DNA of 8,118 nt, taken from the NCBI RefSeq assembly GCF_050268245.1, contig NZ_JBNNGK010000036.1, positions 1 through 8,118 on the forward strand, read 5' to 3'. Positions 1-5,629 of this stretch are shown one piece after another. Source of the stretch: JBNNGK01 sp050268245. GTDB taxonomy: Bacteria > Pseudomonadota > Gammaproteobacteria > Enterobacterales > Enterobacteriaceae. Below the pieces are notes generated by a model. That model was given only the letters and a program-made list of their open reading frames with translations, did not search any database and was not told the origin of the DNA. Made by a program: the position numbers and the translations under genes. How positions within the stretch are numbered: the first letter of the stretch is position 1; each line of letters starts with the position of its first letter.

Positions 1-301
1 ATTCCTGATTGGTGGTTTTAAATTTACCGATCGAGTAACTGCTCAGCGTGACGTTATGCAGCGGTTTACTGTCCTTTTCAGTATCAAGCTGAATCCTCTC
101 CGAACCGTATTCCCCACCGAAGTCCCCCATCAGAAAATCACCGCCTTGGACAAACACCAGATTGCTTTTGACCTGGCGGATCAACGATTGCAGTTCCGCA
201 TTGTCCTGTGGCAGGGGCTGCATCACCGCGGTTTCTTGTGGTGGATTATCGCAGCCCACCAGCAGCAGCGGAGCCAGCAGCAAAACATATCCTTGTTTCA
301 T
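1..301 (-). CDS. FGE-fold lipoprotein, copy A (partial, 3' end outside window)
   Basis: Fourth member of the tandem lipoprotein array; only the first 100 residues lie in the window and the frame stays open to base 1. It begins MKQGYVLLLAPLLLVGCDN, a lipoprotein signal peptide with lipobox LVGC and lipidated Cys17, followed by Asp at +2. The FGE-type N-terminal motif FVQGGDFLMGDFGGEYG is present, then SSYSIGKFKTTNQE, identical to the other copies. Two adjacent ATGs exist (304 and 301); I chose 301 because AAGGA lies 6 bases upstream of it (3 from the other) and it matches the start of copy D. It follows copy B after a short gap that is identical to the B/C gap. Role by inference: periplasmic T6SS immunity protein or orphan immunity paralogue. 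Identity as a paralogue is certain; function is not. Confidence 0.85.
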   Translation of the reverse strand, partial: MKQGYVLLLAPLLLVGCDNPPQETAVMQPLPQDNAELQSLIRQVKSNLVFVQGGDFLMGDFGGEYGSERIQLDTEKDSKPLHNVTLSSYSIGKFKTTNQE

Positions 302-354
302 CATGCATCCTTATATCGCCAGAGGCATTACTTCACCGGCTGCGGACTGTTAAC
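273..354. repeat. 82-base exact repeat spanning a gene junction (first copy)
   Basis: Identical to 1262-1343. It covers the start of one lipoprotein gene, the 23-base spacer and the last codons of the preceding gene (ending in QPVK). Identity including the spacer shows that gene plus leader duplicated together. Confidence 0.9.
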
Positions 355-1290
355 AGCACAACGAACTGTTTTATCACCAATAACTTCAGTATCGGGTTTA
401 CTACTAAACCTGACGATGCTCAATCCCTTAAAAGGGCCTGAAAAACCAGCACCGCGCAGTACCTTAACATAATTCCCTTTATAGTCCTTACCAACTGGTT
501 TATCCGGCCCCTGCGGATCAATCGTCGGAGAGTGTTGGTAATAGTCCGGATCATACCAGTCCTTGACCCACTCATAGCCATTGCCCGCCATATCATAAAT
601 ACCCAGCGGATTAGGCGGATAGCTGTCTACCGGCATAGCAGTATATATATCCGTACTGAGCCCCATTTTGCGGGCGAACTCTTCACGATCTAACGAGCCA
701 GAGATATTAATGCCACGCTGGATACCGTCCATCTCTAGCACGCCGCTGTTGGTGGCCACAATAAAAAACTGCCCCCGGCTGCGGGCGGCATACTCCCACT
801 GCGCTTCGGTCGGCAGCGCAAACGGCAGGCCGCTCACCTTGCCCAGCCAGGCGCAGTATTGCTCTGCCTCATGCCAATTCATATGTGCCGGGGTGTTGGG
901 GAGTTTATTGAGAGCATCCATTAGCTTTTGTGTCAGCGAATTACTGGCCTTGCTTAACGTCTTGTTATTTATTTTCAGATAGCGCTGATATTCCTGATTG
1001 GTGGTTTTAAATTTACCGATCGAGTAGCTGCTCAGCGTGACGTTATGCAGCGGTTTACTATCCTCATTAGTGTCATATTGAATTTTTTCCGGGCCATAAT
1101 CACCACCGAAGTCACCCATCAGAAAATCACCGCCTTTAACAAACACCAGATTGCTTTTAACCTGGCGGATCAACGCTTGCAGTTCCGCATTGTCCTGTGG
1201 CGGGGGCTGCATCAACGCGGTCTCTTGTGGGGGATTATCGCAGGCCACCAGTAGCAGCGGGGCCAGCAGCAAAACATATCCTTGTTTCAT
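328..1290 (-). CDS. FGE/SUMF1-fold lipoprotein, copy B, candidate T6SS immunity protein
   Basis: A 320-residue predicted lipoprotein. Signal peptide at residues 1-16 with lipobox LVAC, lipidated Cys17, then Asp-Asn, predicting inner-membrane retention facing the periplasm. The FGE-sulfatase fold is recognised from FVKGGDFLMGD (50-60), the stretch around AEQYCAWLGKVSGLPFALPTEAQWEYAARS (136-171 as a whole), GIYDMAGNGYEWVKDWYDP (230-248) and VLRGAGFSGPFKG (277-289). True FGEs carry a catalytic cysteine pair just after the RGGSF-like motif; here that site reads RGAGFSGPFKGLSIVRF with no Cys, so formylglycine synthesis is not expected. The only cysteines in the mature chain besides Cys17 are Cys146 and Cys311. 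Start at 1290 is preferred over 1293 on Shine-Dalgarno spacing (6 versus 3 bases). The protein is mosaic: N-terminus like copy D, centre like copy C. Immunity function is inferred from context and lipoprotein location. Confidence 0.88.
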   Translation of the reverse strand: MKQGYVLLLAPLLLVACDNPPQETALMQPPPQDNAELQALIRQVKSNLVFVKGGDFLMGDFGGDYGPEKIQYDTNEDSKPLHNVTLSSYSIGKFKTTNQEYQRYLKINNKTLSKASNSLTQKLMDALNKLPNTPAHMNWHEAEQYCAWLGKVSGLPFALPTEAQWEYAARSRGQFFIVATNSGVLEMDGIQRGINISGSLDREEFARKMGLSTDIYTAMPVDSYPPNPLGIYDMAGNGYEWVKDWYDPDYYQHSPTIDPQGPDKPVGKDYKGNYVKVLRGAGFSGPFKGLSIVRFSSKPDTEVIGDKTVRCAVNSPQPVK

Positions 1291-1343
1291 CATGCATCCT
1301 TATATCGCCAGAGGCATTACTTCACCGGCTGCGGACTGTTAAC
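1262..1343. repeat. 82-base exact repeat spanning a gene junction (second copy)
   Basis: Identical to 273-354, offset 989 bases. The D/C junction (about 2280-2330) lacks this leader, so the A/B and B/C junctions are the younger ones. Confidence 0.9.
1297..1301 (-). promoter_or_regulatory. Shine-Dalgarno of copy B, repeated identically before copy A
   Basis: AAGGA on the minus strand, 6 bases from the ATG at 1290 but only 3 from the ATG at 1293; this favours the second ATG. The same site and spacing recur before copy A (308-312). Confidence 0.65.
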
Positions 1344-2279
1344 CACGCAACGAACCGTGGTGACAAAGGTAGCTCTAGTATCCTGACTACGCTTAAAACG
1401 GGCAATGGTCAGGCCTTTAAAGGGACCTGAGGTTTCCGCTCCACGCAACACTTTAGTGTATTTACCTTCATGATCTTTATATACGGGTTTTTCCGGCCCC
1501 TGAGGGTCAACAGCAGGAGAGTGTTGGTAATAGTCCGGATCGTACCAGTCCTTGACCCACTCATACCCATTGCCTGCCATATCATAAATACCCAGCGGAT
1601 TAGGCGGATAGCTGTCCCCGGGTAATGTGGTCCAAATTCCGCTAGTTAGCCCCATTTTTCGGGCAAACTCTTCACGATCTAACGAGCCGGAGATATTAAT
1701 GCCACGCTGGATACCGTCCATCTCCAGCACGCCGCTGTTAGTGGCCACAATAAAAAACTGCCCCCGGCTGCGGGCAGCATACTCCCACTGCGCCTCGGTC
1801 GGCAGCGCAAACGGCAGGCCGCTCACCTTGCCCAGCCAGGCGCAGTATTGCTCTGCCTCATGCCAGTTCATATGCGCCGGGGTATTGGGGAGTTTATTGT
1901 GAGCATCCATTAGCTTTTGTATCAGCGAATTACCGCCCTTGCTTAACGTCTTGTTATTTATTTTCAGATAGCGCTGATATTCCTGATTGGTGGTTTTAAA
2001 TTTACCGATCGAGTAACTGCTCAGCGTGACGTTATGCAGCGGTTTACTGTCTTTATTGGCGTCATAACGGATCTTCTCCGGGCCATATTCTTTGCCAAAG
2101 TCGCCCATTAAAAAATCACCGCCCTGAACAAACACCAGATTGCTTTTGACCTGGTTAATCATTTTCTGTAGTTCAGCATTGAGTTGAGTACTCCGGTCAG
2201 ACGCTGGTGATACTTTTGCCGATGAGGCGTTATCACAGGCGACCAGCAGCGGCAGCACAAACATGATTCGGTGTATCAA
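1317..2279 (-). CDS. FGE/SUMF1-fold lipoprotein, copy C, TTG start, candidate T6SS immunity protein
   Basis: A 320-residue paralogue of copies B and D. The core (about residues 50-320) has the same FGE-like motifs, including LPTEAQWEYAARSRG and GIYDMAGNGYEWVKDWYDP, and likewise lacks the FGE catalytic cysteines (RGAETSGPFKGLTIARF). Its first 45 residues are unlike those of A, B and D: a short signal MIHRIMFVLPLLVAC with lipidated Cys15 and Asp at +2, then a Ser-rich linker. The start codon is TTG at 2279: AGAGG lies 8 bases upstream, and the next in-frame ATG (residue 6) would leave too short a signal without a basic n-region. The Shine-Dalgarno overlaps the stop of copy D. The rare start suggests lower expression than its neighbours (inference). 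From 80 to 211 it differs from copy B at only 4 of 132 residues. Confidence 0.86.
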   Translation of the reverse strand: MIHRIMFVLPLLVACDNASSAKVSPASDRSTQLNAELQKMINQVKSNLVFVQGGDFLMGDFGKEYGPEKIRYDANKDSKPLHNVTLSSYSIGKFKTTNQEYQRYLKINNKTLSKGGNSLIQKLMDAHNKLPNTPAHMNWHEAEQYCAWLGKVSGLPFALPTEAQWEYAARSRGQFFIVATNSGVLEMDGIQRGINISGSLDREEFARKMGLTSGIWTTLPGDSYPPNPLGIYDMAGNGYEWVKDWYDPDYYQHSPAVDPQGPEKPVYKDHEGKYTKVLRGAETSGPFKGLTIARFKRSQDTRATFVTTVRCVVNSPQPVK

Positions 2280-2287
2280 AATACATA

Positions 2288-2292
2288 CCTCT
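2288..2292 (-). promoter_or_regulatory. Shine-Dalgarno supporting the TTG start of copy C
   Basis: AGAGG on the minus strand, 8 bases before TTG at 2279 and overlapping the TAG stop of copy D. An ATG at 2286 is out of frame and opens only a short frame ending in TGA. This is the main argument for a TTG start. Confidence 0.6.
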
Positions 2293-3271
2293 ATTTTACC
2301 GGCTGAGAGCTGTTAACAACACAGCGGACTGTAGTATCACTAATAGCTTTAGTATCCGGACTACGTCTAGCTCTCACAATTGTTATTCCCTTAAAGGGAC
2401 CAGAAGTTCCTGCTCCCCGCAGTACCTTCTGATACTTTGCCTCAGTATCATAAACTCCCTCATAATTCTTATATACCGGTTTCTCCGGTCCTCTGGGGTC
2501 TTTAGTCGGGGAGTTCTTATAATAATCAGGATCGTACCAGTCATTAATCCAGTCGTAACCATTACCCGCCATATCGTAAATACCCAGCGGATTAGGCGGA
2601 TAGCTGTCTACTGGCATTGTTGTATCTATGTCTGAACTGAGCCCCATTTTTTTTGCAAACTCTTTACGATCTAACGTACCTGAAATATTAACTCCGCGTC
2701 GAATCCCGTCCATCTCCAGCTCGCCGCTATTGGTTCCAACAATAAAAAACTGCCCCCGGCTGCGGGCGGCATACTCCCACTGGGCTTCGGTCGGCAAGGC
2801 AAACGGTAGGCCGCTCACTTTACCCAGCCAGGTACAGTATTTTTCCGCATCAAACCAATCCATATGTGCCGGCGTATCAGGCACTGTATTCAGCGCATCT
2901 GACAGCTTTTGACTCAGTGAATTATCCTCCTTCTTTAACTGTAGATTATTCAACTTCAGATAAAGCTGATATTCCTGATTGGTGGTTTTAAATTTACCGA
3001 TCGAGTAACTGCTCAGTGTAACCTTATGCAGCGGCTTGCTGTCCTTTTTCGTATCAAGCTGAATCTTCTCCGGGCCATATTCTTTGCCAAAGTCGCCCAT
3101 TAAAAAATCACCGCCCTGAACAAACACTAGATTGCTTTTGACCTGGCGGATCAACGCTTGCAATTCGGCATTGTCCTGTGGCGGTGGCTGCATCAACGCG
3201 GTCTCTTGTGAGGGATTATCGCAGGCCGCCAGCAGCAGCGGGGCCAGCAACAGTATTCCGTATTGTTTCAT
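2291..3271 (-). CDS. FGE/SUMF1-fold lipoprotein, copy D, likely cognate immunity protein of the upstream effector
   Basis: A 326-residue lipoprotein directly behind the putative toxin gene, 9 bases after its stop; this adjacency makes it the best candidate for the cognate immunity protein. Signal MKQYGILLLAPLLLAAC gives lipidated Cys17 followed by Asp-Asn. FGE-fold motifs: FVQGGDFLMGDFGKEYG, LPTEAQWEYAARSRG, GIYDMAGNGYDWINDWYDP, then VLRGAGTSGPFKG, with no catalytic cysteines after the RGAG motif. It is the most divergent core of the set (25 of 132 residues differ from copy B between B residues 80 and 211) and has a six-residue insertion near YEGVYDTEAKYQK compared with B. The ATG start has AAGGA 6 bases upstream, overlapping the effector's TAA, so translation is probably coupled. 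Alternative: an accessory or adaptor lipoprotein rather than immunity. Confidence 0.88.
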   Translation of the reverse strand: MKQYGILLLAPLLLAACDNPSQETALMQPPPQDNAELQALIRQVKSNLVFVQGGDFLMGDFGKEYGPEKIQLDTKKDSKPLHKVTLSSYSIGKFKTTNQEYQLYLKLNNLQLKKEDNSLSQKLSDALNTVPDTPAHMDWFDAEKYCTWLGKVSGLPFALPTEAQWEYAARSRGQFFIVGTNSGELEMDGIRRGVNISGTLDRKEFAKKMGLSSDIDTTMPVDSYPPNPLGIYDMAGNGYDWINDWYDPDYYKNSPTKDPRGPEKPVYKNYEGVYDTEAKYQKVLRGAGTSGPFKGITIVRARRSPDTKAISDTTVRCVVNSSQPVK

Positions 3272-3277
3272 TGTTTA

Positions 3278-3282
3278 TCCTT
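3278..3282 (-). promoter_or_regulatory. Shine-Dalgarno of copy D overlapping the effector stop
   Basis: AAGGA on the minus strand, 6 bases before the ATG at 3271, sharing bases with the effector's TAA (3281-3283). This predicts that effector and adjacent lipoprotein are translated together. Confidence 0.7.
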
Positions 3283-5614
3283 AGGCTATTTGCGTCATGG
3301 TTGCATCACAAGGGCCAAACTGGCAGCACTGGGGGAAGTGGGGATTAGGCATGCGGTTCAGCTGGTAATAAGGGGTGTTGTTCATCGCCAGCGCATAACC
3401 CCAGGAGAGTTCCTGCTCCGTTTTCAGGCGATGATAGACTTTCGATAGCTCCAGCACCGCAAGCTCAGCGGCCCTGCGCTGCATATCTTGATCACGATTA
3501 AACCCTTCCTGAAGAAATTCAAGCAACTGCCGCTCCTGCTGTTTTACCACCGATTCTTCATCTCCATTCTGCGCAAGATCGGAACCGTCCGAACTGCGAT
3601 GGCACATCACTTTAAACCATTCGCGCCGGGTCTGAATGCTACACAGCACCTGAATAATCGCCTCTTTTCGCTCAAAGTAGATATCCAGCCCCATACTGCC
3701 ACGGTTGTCCCAGTCGAGGTGATCCCACTTACCGTGGCGGGTGAGCAGATACAGTAATATTCCCTTGGCCTCCGGGGTATAGGTTAATAGTCGATCCGGT
3801 TCAGCAATAATATTTTTTGCTAACTGGTTACGTCTTTTAGAAGCTTCAATATTTTCTTTGCTTTCATTAATTAGCGTATTTACGAAGGTAACAAACTCAA
3901 GGCTAACATTCACAACTTCAAGCTCTAATTTATTATAAATCTGATATATGTTTTTTGTTAGATCTGCAATCTGCATCACACACATACGGGTAAAGGTTTT
4001 AAAAGCATCCTCAACCACTAATTCAAAAAATCGATAATCCAACAGAAATAACTGATAGGCCAGCCAACTGCCAAACTCCTGTAATGTTTTAACCCCAACC
4101 TCACAGAGAAATGCTCCTTTAGCCCCGACGCCACAGCACAGGCTGGCAGCAACCTTAAAGCAGAATTTTCCGTTGATGAAGGTACATAAAAACTTCGCCC
4201 CTGCACCAATCCCCGCCAGACCGGCAATGCTGGCGCCAATGGCGGCAAAATCGGTAAACTCACCCACCGTCTTGGCTATCTCTTTGCCTTGCGGATCCGG
4301 CGGTGGCGTGGGCTTCAGCCACTGTACCGCCCCCTTAAGCACATATTCGGCTCTGGCACCAGCAAACACCTCGGCAGATACCGAGGCCCCTTCATCCTCT
4401 TTTTTCATCTGTCGATAAAACTGACCATTGCGGCCTGACTGACGTTCCTGAAAACGAGGCAAACGCCCCTGTGGCTGACCGGCAACGATCTGTTGTTCAT
4501 CATCTTTTACCATCACCTGCAGCTGCGCTTCTAGCTGGGCGGAAGCACCGACAAAACCGATTAGCTGGTTTTCAAGGTAAATCCGCACTACGCCCATATT
4601 GAACCCGGTTAATACCTGGCTAGTGGCGCTGTCGTCCTGCTCTTTCCCTGGCTGGTAGCTTAAATCCCACCCCAGCCGATCCGGAATATACAGCACCGCG
4701 TTACCCACGCCCGAAGCAATCGCCACCGAGGCTTTTGCTTCCCCTTTTACTTTGATGCTCCCTTCATTTGGGTTGAATTCCGCCTCGGCACCAACGTTGG
4801 AAATAAAACGCATAAACTGCGCCGCCCCCGATACCTCAACACCGTTATCAAAAGTATGGTTACCCTCCAAACTTTGGTTCCAGCTTTCTGCCCACTCAAA
4901 TAATGTTTCATCCAGATTATAATCATCTAAATCAACATAATCTTTAAGTTCAGCTTTTAGCACCGGTAACTTATCTTTCGTTAACTGATCTTTCAGTTTT
5001 TTAGTATCAATGGTTCGCCGCCCCTGGCTGTCTTCTTTATAAATGCTCTCTTTACCCGTGGCGCTATCTTTATTTTTCAGGGTAACGGTATGCCACTTCT
5101 TTTTGGCACCGGCTTGGGAGCGCCCACCCGAGCGCTCAGAAAAATAACGCTGATTGGCGTAGGCGTAACGCCTACCCAGCCGTTGATTCCCAGGGCCACG
5201 TTTACGGGTATCCAGTAACGGAATTAATTCCACGACATCTTGGTATCCCATATTGCTGCTTGCGCCATCCTTTAGCTTATCCAGTAACGCCGCTCTCTTT
5301 TTTTCCAGCGTGTTTTCTGCCGCGACAACCTCCGCAGCCTGTGAACTGATGTCTGCGCCTGGCTGTTGCCGTTGCAGCCCATATTTTTCTATTGCCGCAG
5401 AATAAGTCTGTTTCGCCTGATGAAATTCATCCACACGCCCTAGCATATCAAGACAATGCGTTTCAAATTCTCCTGCCTCGTGCGCGGGGACAACAATAAT
5501 CTCTTCCGTTTCCGGGCGGAAATAGAGTATGCCTGACTCATGGCATACTTGGGTCACGTTATCATCAGATTTATTTAACTGACATTCGGCATCAGGCTTA
5601 TTTATAGTATCCAT
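3281..5614 (-). CDS. Putative T6SS cargo effector, possibly membrane-active; family not recognised
   Basis: A 777-residue protein with no signal peptide, encoded 15 bases behind the vgrG stop, the classic position of a VgrG-linked effector. I do not recognise a named toxin family. Visible regions (ATG numbering): an N-terminal segment with ESGILYFRPETEEIIVVPA near 26-43; a charged probable helix at 50-116; a basic, Lys/Arg-rich segment at 136-220; a Gly/Ala-rich, probably beta region at 258-433 ending in EVFAGARAEYVLKGAVQWL; a hydrophobic Gly/Ala stretch at 455-506 with five cysteines; a long amphipathic helical region at about 511-583; and a C-terminal helical part ending in a Cys cluster (CCQFGPC). 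The hydrophobic block suggests membrane insertion or pore formation, but this is inference; no catalytic motif was found. Start: ATG at 5614 has AAGGTGA six bases upstream; the in-frame GTG at 5620 abuts that site and is rejected. Confidence 0.75.
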   Translation of the reverse strand: MDTINKPDAECQLNKSDDNVTQVCHESGILYFRPETEEIIVVPAHEAGEFETHCLDMLGRVDEFHQAKQTYSAAIEKYGLQRQQPGADISSQAAEVVAAENTLEKKRAALLDKLKDGASSNMGYQDVVELIPLLDTRKRGPGNQRLGRRYAYANQRYFSERSGGRSQAGAKKKWHTVTLKNKDSATGKESIYKEDSQGRRTIDTKKLKDQLTKDKLPVLKAELKDYVDLDDYNLDETLFEWAESWNQSLEGNHTFDNGVEVSGAAQFMRFISNVGAEAEFNPNEGSIKVKGEAKASVAIASGVGNAVLYIPDRLGWDLSYQPGKEQDDSATSQVLTGFNMGVVRIYLENQLIGFVGASAQLEAQLQVMVKDDEQQIVAGQPQGRLPRFQERQSGRNGQFYRQMKKEDEGASVSAEVFAGARAEYVLKGAVQWLKPTPPPDPQGKEIAKTVGEFTDFAAIGASIAGLAGIGAGAKFLCTFINGKFCFKVAASLCCGVGAKGAFLCEVGVKTLQEFGSWLAYQLFLLDYRFFELVVEDAFKTFTRMCVMQIADLTKNIYQIYNKLELEVVNVSLEFVTFVNTLINESKENIEASKRRNQLAKNIIAEPDRLLTYTPEAKGILLYLLTRHGKWDHLDWDNRGSMGLDIYFERKEAIIQVLCSIQTRREWFKVMCHRSSDGSDLAQNGDEESVVKQQERQLLEFLQEGFNRDQDMQRRAAELAVLELSKVYHRLKTEQELSWGYALAMNNTPYYQLNRMPNPHFPQCCQFGPCDATMTQIA

Positions 5615-5620
5615 ACCCAC

Positions 5621-5627
5621 TCACCTT
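5621..5627 (-). promoter_or_regulatory. Shine-Dalgarno deciding the effector start
   Basis: The minus strand reads AAGGTGA here, 6 bases before ATG at 5614. The in-frame GTG at 5620 touches this site and so cannot use it. The site sits just after the vgrG stop, allowing translational coupling. Confidence 0.7.
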
Positions 5628-5629
5628 AA

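Larger units (their letters stand above)
1..3271 (-). repeat. Tandem array of about 990-base gene units (four copies, last one partial)
   Basis: The same sequence, beginning ATTCCTGATTGGTGGTTTTA on the plus strand, recurs at 1, 990, 1979 and 2971, giving periods of 989, 989 and 992 bases. Each unit is one lipoprotein gene plus its short leader. Long exact matches link different pairs of copies: 273-354 with 1262-1343 (82 bases), 948-1026 with 1937-2015 (79 bases) and 1-73 with 1979-2051 (73 bases). The array arose by gene duplication followed by exchange between copies. Confidence 0.9.

Noticed and set aside
256..263. Chi octamer GCTGGTGG on the minus strand in copy A
   Set aside because: A real match, but Chi sites are frequent in enterobacterial genomes and it is absent at the same position in the other copies, so no link to the array's recombination can be claimed.
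668..982. Plus-strand frames recurring in each lipoprotein copy (also near 1627-1902 and 2628-2912)
   Set aside because: They are the antisense shadow of the conserved FGE core, repeated only because the genes are repeated.
328..3271. Active formylglycine-generating enzymes or anaerobic sulfatase maturases
   Set aside because: The catalytic cysteine pair is absent in all three complete copies, no sulfatase gene is present, and the proteins are periplasmic lipoproteins.
1..3271. CRISPR array or short-repeat element
   Set aside because: The period of about 990 bases and coding content show tandem gene duplication, not short spaced repeats.
5615..5620. GTG start for the effector two codons upstream of the chosen ATG
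   Set aside because: The Shine-Dalgarno AAGGTGA directly abuts the GTG, leaving no spacing; the ATG at 5614 has the usual 6 bases.
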